Shown here in pieces: positions 44,806-53,848 of a stretch of DNA of 64,000 nucleotides. The DNA is taken from positions 1 to 64,000 of the forward strand of contig JAJDUC010000028.1 in the NCBI GenBank assembly GCA_022826865.1. Direction: 5' to 3'. The position numbers and the translations under genes are program-made. The notes under the pieces were generated by a model. The model made no database searches, was not told the origin of the DNA, and was given only the letters and a program-made list of their open reading frames with translations. Origin of the DNA: Anaerolineae bacterium. Lineage in GTDB: Bacteria; Chloroflexota; Anaerolineae; Aggregatilineales; Phototrophicaceae. How positions within the stretch are numbered: the stretch's first letter is position 1; each line of letters starts with the position of its first letter.

Positions 44806-45585
44806 TTAATCGCTGCGAAACAAGGCTTGCAGGATGCTGGCCGTTTTGTCGGGGAAATCCAGATAGGCATAGTGGCCCGCGCCTTCGTGAACGATCAGGG
44901 CGGCGTCGGGTATCGTCTTTTCCAACTTCTGTCCCATCCATAGCGGCGTCTCCGCATCTTGGTCGCCCCAGATCAAAATGGTCGGCGCCGCGACCCGAGC
45001 CGCGTATTCCAGCAAGTCTTGATTGACGACCTTGATCAAGGTCTGGCGCATAACGGGGGAGGCCGCCTGAAAATCGGGCGAGCCGTAGCGCCGGTTGTAT
45101 TTGGCGCGAAGAAGCTGCGCTGCTGCATTGGCGCCGGCGGCTTCCAACCCAGCGCGGAGACCTCGATAAAGATTAAGACGCAATCTGCTATGGAGTGGGG
45201 GCTTAATTCTAATGCCAGCGCTGTTGGATAGGGCCATGCTCTTGATGCGCTCGCTGTTTTCCGCGGCCAGCGCCAAGCCGATCCTGCCGCCGAGCGAATG
45301 CCCAAAATAGTGCGCCGCGCGCAAACCGTGATGATCCAGATAGGCGAGACAGAACGCCGCATAATCCGATACGGTATAGGGGGCCGGTGGTTCGTCGCTT
45401 TCGCCGAAACCGGGCAAGTCCAGCATGTAGCAGCGGAAGCCGCGGCGGCTGAGCCGCTGCGCCAAGGGCTGCAGCAGGTCGATGCTCGCGCCCCAGCCAT
45501 GGACCATCAGGACGGGCTGGCCTTCGCCCTGGATACTTTGCCGTATGGAGATGCCCTTGATACGGGTTCTTTCGGCGGCTGCCAC
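44806..45585 (-). CDS. alpha/beta hydrolase
   Basis: A 259-aa alpha/beta-fold hydrolase. VLMVHGWGAS is the oxyanion-hole region, GHSLGGRIG holds the nucleophile Ser, WGDQDAETP the acid and GAGHYAYLDFP the catalytic His. The start is GTG 45585 without a clear ribosome site, 6 bp after the radical SAM gene stop, so coupling is plausible. Esterase, C-C hydrolase and haloperoxidase-like roles cannot be separated. Confidence 0.82.
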   Translation of the reverse strand: MAAAERTRIKGISIRQSIQGEGQPVLMVHGWGASIDLLQPLAQRLSRRGFRCYMLDLPGFGESDEPPAPYTVSDYAAFCLAYLDHHGLRAAHYFGHSLGGRIGLALAAENSERIKSMALSNSAGIRIKPPLHSRLRLNLYRGLRAGLEAAGANAAAQLLRAKYNRRYGSPDFQAASPVMRQTLIKVVNQDLLEYAARVAAPTILIWGDQDAETPLWMGQKLEKTIPDAALIVHEGAGHYAYLDFPDKTASILQALFRSD

Positions 45586-45591
45586 AGGAAA

Positions 45592-47508
45592 CTAGCCGAT
45601 TGCGCTCAGTGGGATCGTGTCTTGTTGGCTGGCGCGCCGCTGGCTGATCGGCGTAACCGGCGGGCACTCCCAGGCCAAGTCTTCCGTGTTTGAACGTTCC
45701 TTGGCGAATTTCGGCAAGATGCCGCAGGCGAAGCACTTGTCGCGGCAATCGACGCGTGTTTCCCGCCGAATGCTCATCAGATAATCATCCAGCAGGAATT
45801 TCTTGCGCAGGGCGGCATCAATGTGATCCCAGGGGAAGACCTCGTCCAATCCGCGTTCGCGATCGTTATAGAAGTCGGGATCCAGATGGCATTCTTCAAA
45901 GGCGCGCAGCCATAGATCATGCCGATGCTGATCTTGCCAGGCGTCAAACTTGCAGCCCAGTTCCCAGGCGCGGCGGATCACCCGGCCCAGACGCCGATCG
46001 CCGCGGCTGAGCCAACCCTCGAATTCGCTGTCATCAAAGTTGTTCCAACGCAAGTGCATGCCACCGCGGCGCAATTGCCGCTTGAGAAGCGCCAGTTTGG
46101 CGTTGACGCTCGCGCGCGTATCTTGCGGCACCCATTGGAAGGGCGTATGCGGCTTGGGGATGAATGTGCTCACGCCGACATTAAGCGTGGCTTTTTTGCC
46201 CAGGATTTTGGTGCCTTCGTTCAAAGTCCGCAGGCATAAGTCCACGATTGCTTGGACGTCTTCCAAGGTCTCTTCCGGATGCCCGATCATGAAATAGAAC
46301 TTGATTGTGCGCCAGCCGCGGGAGTAAACCTCGCGGGCGGTTTGAATCACCTGATCGTCCGGCACGTATTTGTTGATCAGGTCGCGCATTTTTTCGGTGG
46401 CCGCTTCCGGCGCGAAGGTGAAGCCGCTGCGCCGCGTCCCGCCGATCTTCTCCAGCAGATCGGCGCTGGCGCTTTCGATGCGCAGGCTCGGCAAGCTCAA
46501 GCTCAAGCCCGCGTCTTTATATTCCCGGTTGACCTCTTCCGCCAACTGCTCCACCCAGGCATAATCCGACGACGACAAGCTGAGCAAACTGATTTCCTCA
46601 AAGCCGGTGTGTCGGACAATTTCGTCAATGGCCGCCATGATTTCAGCCACCGGCCGCTCACGAACGGGCCGGGTCACCATGCCGGCGTGGCAAAAGCGGC
46701 AGCCGCGCGTGCAGCCGCGCATGATTTCGATGGGCGCGCGATTATGCACCGTGTCGATGTTGGGTACGATGAATTTGGTGAAAGGCTTGGGAAGGGTGAC
46801 CACGATGCGTTTGAGAACGCGCGCGGGAAGATCTGGCGTGTTGGGCAGCACAGAACGAATTGTGCCATCGTCATGGTACTCAACGTCGTAGAAGCGCGGC
46901 ACATACATGCCTTGAATCCGGGCGATTTCTCGCAGTTGGGCATCGCGCGATTGTCCGCGCATGCGCCCGATAAGCTGCGCGATCTCAACGATGATTTCTT
47001 CTCCCTCGCCGATGACAAAGGCATCAATGAAATCCGCCATCGGTTCCGGGTTGTAACAAGCATGTCCGCCGGCAATGACAAGCGGATGCCGCTCGTCGCG
47101 CTCGCGGCTCAAGACGGGCATTCCCGCCAAATCCAGCAGATTGAGCGCATTGGTATATAGCTGTTCGTAAGGCAGGCTGATGCCGAGCAGGTCGAAGTCG
47201 CGGATCGCGTGCTTGGTCTCCAGCGAATAGAGCGGAATATCAGCCCGGCGCATCACCGCTTCCATATCCAGCCAAGGCGAAAATACGCGTTCAGCCAGCA
47301 TGTCCGGCTGGAGATTGACCTGGTTGTAAAGATTCATGATGCCCAGGTTGGACATGCCCAAGTCGTAAACGTCGGGAAAGGCTAGCGCGACTTTGATATC
47401 GATTTCGCGCCAATCTTTGACGACGCTGTTGTATTCCCCGCCGACATAGCGGCCGGGTTTTTCCACTTGCAGCAGGAAGCGATCCAAACTACTCTCGATT
47501 GAAGGCAA
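45592..47508 (-). CDS. B12-binding-like radical SAM protein, TIGR03960 family
   Basis: A 638-aa protein: an N-terminal cobalamin-binding-like domain (IDIKVALAFPDVYDLGMSNLG), then the radical SAM core with cluster motif CTRGCRFCHAG, then a C-terminal segment with a CRDKCFACG cysteine group. It matches the TIGR03960 family, whose partner is the DUF2344 protein (here 48965-49627); the two are often adjacent or fused, and the reaction is not known to me. The start codon is TTG 47508. RNA modification is a guess from family behaviour. Confidence 0.85.
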   Translation of the reverse strand: MPSIESSLDRFLLQVEKPGRYVGGEYNSVVKDWREIDIKVALAFPDVYDLGMSNLGIMNLYNQVNLQPDMLAERVFSPWLDMEAVMRRADIPLYSLETKHAIRDFDLLGISLPYEQLYTNALNLLDLAGMPVLSRERDERHPLVIAGGHACYNPEPMADFIDAFVIGEGEEIIVEIAQLIGRMRGQSRDAQLREIARIQGMYVPRFYDVEYHDDGTIRSVLPNTPDLPARVLKRIVVTLPKPFTKFIVPNIDTVHNRAPIEIMRGCTRGCRFCHAGMVTRPVRERPVAEIMAAIDEIVRHTGFEEISLLSLSSSDYAWVEQLAEEVNREYKDAGLSLSLPSLRIESASADLLEKIGGTRRSGFTFAPEAATEKMRDLINKYVPDDQVIQTAREVYSRGWRTIKFYFMIGHPEETLEDVQAIVDLCLRTLNEGTKILGKKATLNVGVSTFIPKPHTPFQWVPQDTRASVNAKLALLKRQLRRGGMHLRWNNFDDSEFEGWLSRGDRRLGRVIRRAWELGCKFDAWQDQHRHDLWLRAFEECHLDPDFYNDRERGLDEVFPWDHIDAALRKKFLLDDYLMSIRRETRVDCRDKCFACGILPKFAKERSNTEDLAWECPPVTPISQRRASQQDTIPLSAIG

Positions 47509-47770
47509 GTGTGTTTCGTTCCCTTTATCTTACTCATAGACGGCTAGATTATAGCCGAATATACCGGTCATGTATAGCGATGACGGCAGTCGCACAGAGC
47601 AATCGCATCAAAACATTATCCGTCGAATGCCATGTGAACATGTAGACACCCGCGCTGCGCGGCAGCGGCTCACGCAAAATACTTTGCGTCCTGCTGTGTC
47701 GTAGCTCCCCCTTCTCTAGCTTGCTGGGGAAGGGACCGAGTATGGGGTTTGCCGCTCGCAATGTAAACAA

Positions 47771-47827
47771 GGGCGTCTCGTGAGACGCCCGCTGAAAATG
47801 GCCTGCATATCGTGGGTATTTCAGCGG
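47771..47827. repeat. degenerate REP-doublet relative
   Basis: The left hairpin (arms GGGCGTCTC/GAGACGCCC) and the spacer GAAAATGGCCTGCA are shared with copy 1, but GTAG before the left hairpin is lost and the right hairpin has decayed to GGGTATTTCAGCGGTTC. It lies in the 480-bp gap 47509-47988. The rest of that gap contains only a doubtful 56-codon ORF (47877-48047) overlapping psuG, and I see no convincing gene in it. Confidence 0.6.
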
Positions 47828-47988
47828 TTCGCTTTCCCGCGCCGGGAGTTTTGCCCGCTGGGAGATTCTGCTAAATATGGAAAATCTTGGCAGTGATCAT
47901 CGCTCGCAGATCCTCGCGCGGCTGCACGAGTTGGGCGCACATGCGTTTGAGCAGACCTGGTTCTGCATTTGTGGCATTCAGATGGAAT

Positions 47989-48906
47989 TCAGATTGATAT
48001 TCGGCTCAGCTCGACCGCTATCTCAGCTGCGACCCGCGCATTGTTAATAAGCAGCGCGATGTTGGCGCGCATCGATGCGCCGCTGGTCAACTCGCTCACG
48101 CGGCGGAGTACATAGGGCGTGATCTCTTTCCCGCCGATCTCGGCTGCCTCCGCCTCTTGCGTAGCGCTTTCGATGGCCGCTTCGGCCATTTCGGCCGGCA
48201 GCTCTTTGTCAGCCGGGACGGGCACAGCGATCAGGATGCCGTGCGCGGCGCGGAGTTGTTCGGCGGCCGAGATGATCTGCGCCGCCGCCGCGGCTGATTC
48301 AATGCGCTGGTCGATCGGCAAATTGCTGCGCGCGCTGTAGAAGGCGGGCAAAACATCCGTCCCGTAACCCAAAATCGGCACGCCGTATGTTTCCAGCGCT
48401 TCCAGCGTCAAGGGCAGGTCCAATATTGACTTGGCGCCGGAACAGACCACGGCGACCGGCGTCCGCCCGAGTTCGATAAGATCAGCGGAGACATCATGCG
48501 GCTGGCCGCGGTGAACGCCGCCGATGCCACCGGTGGCGAAGAGCTTGATGCCAAGCATGGCGGCGATGATCATGGCGCCGGCTACCGTAGTGGCGCCGTC
48601 CTGCCGCAGGGCCGCCGCGATAGGCAGGTCGCGGCGGCTGCACTTGCGCACCGTTCCCGCCGGGGCTTGCGCCAGCATATCAATCTCCGCCGCCGTGATA
48701 CCGGCTGAGATTTCTCCCTTCAAGATGGCGATGGTGGCGGGAATGGCGCCCGCCTCGCGCACAGCGTCTTCCATCGCCAGCGCCGTTTCAACATTGAGCG
48801 GATAGGGCAGCCCATGTGTTATCAGCGTCGACTCGAGGGCGACCACCGGGCCCCGGCGTTCAAGGGCAGCTAGGATTTCAGCGTTAGCTTTGGGCGTTGG
48901 CGTCAC
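47989..48906 (-). CDS. psuG: pseudouridine-5'-phosphate glycosidase
   Basis: A 305-aa PsuG. VVALESTLITHGLPYP at the N-terminus, GEISAGITAAEI, FATGGIGGVHRG and VCSGAKSILDLPLTLE are family blocks with the Lys and metal residues. It cleaves pseudouridine 5'-phosphate to ribose 5-phosphate and uracil in RNA turnover. The start is GTG 48906. No PsuK kinase gene is nearby. It sits between the DUF2344 and TIGR03960 genes, all on the minus strand. Confidence 0.95.
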   Translation of the reverse strand: MTPTPKANAEILAALERRGPVVALESTLITHGLPYPLNVETALAMEDAVREAGAIPATIAILKGEISAGITAAEIDMLAQAPAGTVRKCSRRDLPIAAALRQDGATTVAGAMIIAAMLGIKLFATGGIGGVHRGQPHDVSADLIELGRTPVAVVCSGAKSILDLPLTLEALETYGVPILGYGTDVLPAFYSARSNLPIDQRIESAAAAAQIISAAEQLRAAHGILIAVPVPADKELPAEMAEAAIESATQEAEAAEIGGKEITPYVLRRVSELTSGASMRANIALLINNARVAAEIAVELSRISI

Positions 48907-48964
48907 GTGATACGCTTTCTTCTTTGGACTCCGGTTTGGACTCCGGCGAAGCGCTAGCGGCGCG

Positions 48965-49627
48965 TCATGCCGGCAAGAGATGCAGCTTGAAGCGATGAAT
49001 GGAATGATGGCGGTCGTCCAGGCCTAACAATTCAATCAGGTGATCGGGTCTCATATTGCCCCGATCGCCGACGGACAGATGCGCGATCAGGTCCTCGTCT
49101 TCGTCAATGTGCAAGGCAACAATCAACGGGCGCACATCCATGACGCTGCGTTTGCGTTTCCGTTTGCGTTCGACGATGATGGTCTCCCGGCTCATAATTC
49201 CCTCTATTTTCTGCCGCAGCGCGTCGCGACTGATACCATCGGCAAAGCGGATGCGATACTCGGCGCTTTCAACCCGGGAGTGCAGCGCAGAAGCGCGCAC
49301 GTCGACTTCGTCAATCGCTTCAATGGTCAAACCTTGCGGCGAGACGGCCAGCAGCTGCTCGGTCAAATCGCGTTCGACGAAGTCAATGCGCTCTCGCAGA
49401 GAAATGTCAAGAATCTCACATTCGCTGGAAATGCCTAGCGGCAAGGGCATCGCCAGTTGGATGCGCGGCCTGGTGTTAAATCCCTGCGTATAGAGCAGGG
49501 GCAGTTCCGCCCGCCGCAGCAGGCGTTCCCAAATCTTGGCCACATCGAGGCTGCTTGTATACTTTAGCGGCCCGGCCTTTCCGAACGTAATTCTCAAGCG
49601 TTGGACAACCGGCGAAACGTGGCTCAT
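48965..49627 (-). CDS. DUF2344 (TIGR03936) family protein
   Basis: A 220-aa protein that begins VQRLRITFGKAGPLKYTSSLDVAKIWERLLRRAELPLLYTQGFNTRPRIQ-like, with the typical phrases LKYTSSLD and SQGFNPR-like TQGFNTR of DUF2344. The family is found beside or fused to TIGR03960 radical SAM proteins; the function is unknown. ATG 49627 follows GGAA; the ORF track start is a TTG three codons earlier. A very basic stretch (ERKRKRKRS) suggests nucleic-acid contact. Confidence 0.85.
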   Translation of the reverse strand: MSHVSPVVQRLRITFGKAGPLKYTSSLDVAKIWERLLRRAELPLLYTQGFNTRPRIQLAMPLPLGISSECEILDISLRERIDFVERDLTEQLLAVSPQGLTIEAIDEVDVRASALHSRVESAEYRIRFADGISRDALRQKIEGIMSRETIIVERKRKRKRSVMDVRPLIVALHIDEDEDLIAHLSVGDRGNMRPDHLIELLGLDDRHHSIHRFKLHLLPA

Positions 49628-49707
49628 TTGTTCCAATGCCCGTCTGGAAGATTCGCTTGTCTTGCGCTAAAATATACTAGGCGATAGCTGGAGTCTAGGG
49701 AAGGTGA

Positions 49708-50172
49708 ATGAGCCGGGATCCTGCGCAAGGGGAGGAGCGCCGCCGCGAGCTGGAGCGGCTGCAGCGCCGGCGCCTGTGGCTCGGTGTCTTGTTGCCATTT
49801 CTTGTGGCGCTCGGCATTTGCGCCGCAATTCTTGGGACGACGCTTTCACTACGACAGCCGATGCAAGTGACCCTTATGGCCGATTCGGCGCTGACCGTGC
49901 TGGCTCTCATACCGATTTCCCTTTGTCTATTTCCCATTGTGCTGCTGAGCTTGGCGATGGTGGCTTTGGCCAGCCGTTGGCAAGCGCGGACAAGGTCGCC
50001 GCTGCGCCGCCTGGAGTCTTGGACGGCGGCGCTGGAACAAAATGTCGAAGTGTGGCTCAGGGGGGCGGATGAGCGCGTCCTGAATTGGGCGGTAAAGGTG
50101 GCGCCGATTCGGCAGTTGCTCGGCGCCTTTGATCAACCCGTGGCGGAAGCGCAGGAAGAGGTGGACGAATGA
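49708..50172 (+). CDS. hypothetical membrane protein, 2 TM
   Basis: A 154-aa protein not recognised by family. A charged N-terminus (GEERRRELERLQRRR) precedes TM1 (LWLGVLLPFLVALGICAAILG); TM2 spans LALIPISLCLFPIVLLSLAMVAL; and an amphipathic C-terminal half (RRLESWTAALEQNVEVWL) ends in acidic residues. GAAGGTGA precedes ATG 49708. Its stop overlaps the next start (ATGA). The two small proteins probably act together in the membrane. Confidence 0.8.
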   Translation: MSRDPAQGEERRRELERLQRRRLWLGVLLPFLVALGICAAILGTTLSLRQPMQVTLMADSALTVLALIPISLCLFPIVLLSLAMVALASRWQARTRSPLRRLESWTAALEQNVEVWLRGADERVLNWAVKVAPIRQLLGAFDQPVAEAQEEVDE

Positions 50173-50444
50173 GCAAGGACCAGAATACGGGAACTGCCCC
50201 GGGCCTGCAGGATCGCAAGGCGCGTATCATTCTGTTGGGCGCCGGACTTGGCGCGGTGTTCGGCTTAATTTCGAGTTATCTGTATACTCGCGCGGCGGAA
50301 GAGAGCGACAATGCCGACGCGGGCGCGGTGAAATCTGTCAGCACAGGACAATTGCTGGCGGTCTTCGTGGCTGTGCTCGGTCTCGTCCGTCAGATCGCCG
50401 AACTTGGCAAGAGCAAAGACGCCGACAAAGCGGCAAAGAAATAG
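50169..50444 (+). CDS. small hypothetical membrane protein
   Basis: A 91-aa protein with two hydrophobic segments (IILLGAGLGAVFGLISSYLY and LLAVFVAVLGLVRQIAEL) and a charged Lys-rich tail. It is translationally coupled to the preceding gene and only 4 bp before the SRAP gene, so a three-gene operon is likely. I do not recognise the family. Confidence 0.75.
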   Translation: MSKDQNTGTAPGLQDRKARIILLGAGLGAVFGLISSYLYTRAAEESDNADAGAVKSVSTGQLLAVFVAVLGLVRQIAELGKSKDADKAAKK

Positions 50445-50448
50445 ATCC

Positions 50449-51129
50449 ATGTGCGGAAGATATACCTTAACGGTGGACGCCGAATCGATTCAACTGGCAT
50501 TCAATCTGGACTCGGCCGAAGGCTGGCTGCAGCCGCGTTATAATATCGCGCCGACGCAGCAAGTCGCGGTCATTAGCGACCGGGATCCAAAATCGCTTTC
50601 CTTTATGAAATGGGGGCTTGTGCCTTCATGGGCTAAAGACCCCAAGATCGGCAACCGCATGATAAACGCTCGCTCCGAGACGGTGGCCGAGAAACCGTCT
50701 TTCCGCACAGCATTTAAGCGCCGGCGCTGCCTGATACCGGCTGACGGCTATTACGAATGGTCGCGGCAAGGCAAGAAGAAGGCGCCGATGTATATCCGGC
50801 ATTGCGAACGGGATATCTTTGCATTCGCCGGATTGTGGGAAAGTTGGAAATCAGCGGACGGGTCCTGGTTGAATACATGCGCGATACTGACCACTGACGC
50901 GAATGAAAGAATCCGTCCGATTCATCATCGCATGACGTTGATCCTGGAGCCGGAAGACTATGATCTCTGGCTCGGGCCCCGGGAGCTTAAGCGCGAAGAA
51001 TGGATGCCCTTGATGTCCGGACCAAATCCGGATCAACTGGAATACTATGAAGTCTCGACGGAACTTAACAGACCAGTGAACGATAATCCCGCTCTTATCG
51101 AGCCTGTGGCCGGCAAGTCTCTGATCTGA
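50449..51129 (+). CDS. SRAP-domain (YedK/HMCES) abasic-site protein
   Basis: A 226-aa protein that starts MCGRYTL: Cys2 becomes the N-terminus after Met removal and forms a stable crosslink with abasic sites in single-stranded DNA. PRYNIAPTQQVAVI, MKWGLVPSWAKDPKIG, NARSETVAEKPSFR, GYYEWSR and HHRMTLIL complete the family active site (Glu and His). ATG 50449 is used; the longer ORF start would put Cys2 inside the chain. It shields ssDNA at damaged replication forks. Confidence 0.95.
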   Translation: MCGRYTLTVDAESIQLAFNLDSAEGWLQPRYNIAPTQQVAVISDRDPKSLSFMKWGLVPSWAKDPKIGNRMINARSETVAEKPSFRTAFKRRRCLIPADGYYEWSRQGKKKAPMYIRHCERDIFAFAGLWESWKSADGSWLNTCAILTTDANERIRPIHHRMTLILEPEDYDLWLGPRELKREEWMPLMSGPNPDQLEYYEVSTELNRPVNDNPALIEPVAGKSLI

Positions 51130-51160
51130 CGCGTCGTCGCAGGCGGGCGGATGAGTCCCG

Positions 51161-53701
51161 CTAGTTTTCTTCTCGGTGTTCCCGCAGCAGATGCCGCAGC
51201 GGATCTTGACCCGGCGGAAGGATGACCTTGCGGCTGCGCCCGCCGCCCAATTCTTCGCCGACAACGCCCAAACTTTCCAGCAGGTCCATGATGCGGGCGG
51301 CGCGTGGATAACCCAAGCCGAGGCGGCGTTGAATCAGCGAGGTCGATGCCTCGCCGCTTTCGACGACGAAACGCAGCACATCCTCGAGCAGTGGGTCTGT
51401 TTCCTTCAGAAACTGCTGACGATTCAGCTCCGCTTCCCAGGGATTCGACGACTGCGCCGCGGCGCCATCTTCTTCCGCCAATCGTTCATTTTCACTTTTC
51501 CAGTGTTGAACGACAACGCGGACATCATCTTCGGAGATGAAACAGCCTTGTACGCGCCGCGGTCCAGCTGCGTCCGCCGACAGGAAGAGCATGTCGCCGC
51601 TGCCCAAAAGATCTTCGGCGCCCGTCCGATCGATGATCACGCGGGAGTCGGCGCCGGACGCGACTGAAAAGGCAATCCGCGCCGGGAAATTCGCCTTGAT
51701 CAAGCCTGTGATTACATTGACGCTTGGGCGCTGCGTGGCGATCACTATATGCATGCCAACCGCGCGCGCCATCTGCGCCATGCGGGTGATCGAGCGCTCG
51801 GTTTCCTCCGGATTGCTGAGCATAAGGTCGCCGATTTCGTCGACTAGAATAACCAGGTATGGCAATGGTTCGGCCTCGGCGCCGCGCAATAGCTGTTTTT
51901 CGTTGTACATGACAATATTGCGCGCAGCCTGCGCTTCCAGCAATTTGTAACGTCGGTCCATTTCCTGCGTACACCAGCGCAATGCGCCGATGATGCGGTC
52001 GTGCTCTATTTCCACCGGACCAACAAGATGCGGGATGCCGTCGAAGCGTGTTAGCTCCACCATCTTTGGATCCAGCATAACCATTTGCAGATGATCGGGC
52101 GCATACTGCATGAGCAGTGAAGTCGCGATAGCAGCCATGCAGACGGACTTGCCGGAGCCGGTAGTGCCGGCGATGAGAAGATGCGGCATCTGCGACAGAT
52201 CCAGCGACACCGGTTGTCCGCGGACATCGCGACCCAAGGGAATGAGCAAGGGCGCGCGATTGCGCCGCTTTTCTTCCTGATACTCGTCGCTTGCGAGGAG
52301 GTTGCGCAATGCAACCAGCGCTGGTTCTTTATTGGGCACTTCAATACCCATGTAGTTGGTGCCCGGTACCGGGGTTTCCAGCCGCAGGCGCTTAGCCGCC
52401 AGCGCCAGCGACAAATCACGCGCGTAAGACGCAATCTTGCTCATACGAATGCGTTCACTGCCGTCTTCGCGGTGGGGTTGCAGCGCGTATCGCGTCACGG
52501 TCGGGCCGACCTGTACTTCTGCCACCGTCGTTTCCAAATCGAACTCCAGCAGTGTATTGCGGATCAACATCGCGTTGTGGTTGATCTCTTCTTCGTCGGG
52601 CATGACCAGGTCCGCCGAAGTCAAGCATTCAATGCTGGGCAGGGCGCCCGGCCAAAGCGGCGGGCCTGGCGCAGACGGCGCCGGCTCGTCCGCGGCGAGC
52701 TCAATTTCTTGCTCGCCCGCAGCCTCAAGAGAAGAACTGTCCGGGCTGCTTTGGTCAGCTGTTTCGGAATCGGCGGACGCCGACACAACTTCTGTCGCCT
52801 CGTCCGGGGTGGTGGTTTGCGCATCGCCATTGACCGATGCCGGATGCCGGATGCGAGCCAGGGAATTTGCCGGCGCCGCGGCGGATTGGCCATCGTTTGG
52901 CGCATCGGCCGGCGGGCTCGCCCGCTCTTGTCGTATTCGCATGATTCCCGTGCGGTAATCGGGCGCCTCCGCCAGGCGCTTGTATAGGCTTTGCGTCATT
53001 TCGTCGGCGGCGCCGCTTGGCGCCTGGCGCGCTTCTTCGCTGAACGTTTGCAGACGCATGCCAAATCGCGCGAGAACCGCCACAATATGCCTGCGCCGCA
53101 ACCCCACAGCAACTACCGCGCCGACAACAATGAGCGCAGCGAAAAACACCAAGGCGGCTTGACGCCCCATGATCCAGTAGAGCGGATAGCTGATGCCCCA
53201 GCCGATCAGGCCGCCGCCTTGACCGGCCCGCGCCAGCGCCCGCAATTCACTGTCGCTGTTTCCCAGGTGCAAGACGGCCAGCGCCGAAAGGAATATGATT
53301 TCCAGCGCCAGCAGGCGCGCCGGGCTTAAGCGCAGCTGTATGCCCGCCTTTGGCAACCAGAGGACAACGCCCAAGGCAAACAAGATCCCCGCCACAAAGA
53401 CGGCGCCATCGCCGGCTATGGCGGCTAACATGTCCGCCCAGGACACGGCAACCAAGGTGTCAGACGCGATGTATAGCGAGATAAAGGAGAGGATGCCAAA
53501 GACCGTCAGCGCAAAGCCAACGACCTCGTTAATCCAGGGCGGCATACTATCCTTGAGATCTTGCCAAAAATCGAATTCGTCGACGGTACTGTCCAGCGGT
53601 TTGATGACGTCCGCTACCGTCTTGGCTGGCCCCTCGATTTCGTCTTTGGATAGGAATTGCCGCTCCGAGTCAATGGACTGTTCATTCACGTGCAGTTCCA
53701 A
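51161..53701 (-). CDS. ftsK: FtsK/SpoIIIE-family DNA translocase
   Basis: An 846-aa membrane translocase that pumps chromosome ends through the division septum. Four or so TM helices lie at residues 55-215, then a Pro/Ala/Ser/Glu-rich linker, then the motor with Walker A GTTGSGKS near residue 510 and Walker B LVILVDEIGDLM, GMHIVIATQRPSVN, and a C-terminal winged-helix gamma domain (LIQRRLGLGYPRAARIMDLLESLGVVG) that reads KOPS-like sites. The first codon in the ORF is TTG; GTG 53689 is an alternative start. The linker is short relative to E. coli FtsK, as in SpoIIIE. Confidence 0.95.
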   Translation of the reverse strand: MELHVNEQSIDSERQFLSKDEIEGPAKTVADVIKPLDSTVDEFDFWQDLKDSMPPWINEVVGFALTVFGILSFISLYIASDTLVAVSWADMLAAIAGDGAVFVAGILFALGVVLWLPKAGIQLRLSPARLLALEIIFLSALAVLHLGNSDSELRALARAGQGGGLIGWGISYPLYWIMGRQAALVFFAALIVVGAVVAVGLRRRHIVAVLARFGMRLQTFSEEARQAPSGAADEMTQSLYKRLAEAPDYRTGIMRIRQERASPPADAPNDGQSAAAPANSLARIRHPASVNGDAQTTTPDEATEVVSASADSETADQSSPDSSSLEAAGEQEIELAADEPAPSAPGPPLWPGALPSIECLTSADLVMPDEEEINHNAMLIRNTLLEFDLETTVAEVQVGPTVTRYALQPHREDGSERIRMSKIASYARDLSLALAAKRLRLETPVPGTNYMGIEVPNKEPALVALRNLLASDEYQEEKRRNRAPLLIPLGRDVRGQPVSLDLSQMPHLLIAGTTGSGKSVCMAAIATSLLMQYAPDHLQMVMLDPKMVELTRFDGIPHLVGPVEIEHDRIIGALRWCTQEMDRRYKLLEAQAARNIVMYNEKQLLRGAEAEPLPYLVILVDEIGDLMLSNPEETERSITRMAQMARAVGMHIVIATQRPSVNVITGLIKANFPARIAFSVASGADSRVIIDRTGAEDLLGSGDMLFLSADAAGPRRVQGCFISEDDVRVVVQHWKSENERLAEEDGAAAQSSNPWEAELNRQQFLKETDPLLEDVLRFVVESGEASTSLIQRRLGLGYPRAARIMDLLESLGVVGEELGGGRSRKVILPPGQDPLRHLLREHREEN

Positions 53702-53848
53702 AACACATGAGTTTATTCGGCTAAGACAAGTATAGTCAGATTCAGAAATGGCAATGGCGAAATCAAGGACAAAACCACAACTGCTGACGATGGAATGGCA
53801 GCCGGAGCATGTGGCGCGCGGCGAACCGGCTGCGCAGTCGCAATTCGC

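Noticed and set aside
47549-47770. 73-aa minus-strand ORF
   Set aside because: Unrecognisable composition in a repeat-bearing gap; likely chance.
47877-48047. A 56-codon ORF in the gap before psuG
   Set aside because: No good ribosome site or recognisable motif, and its end overlaps the psuG coding region on the other strand.
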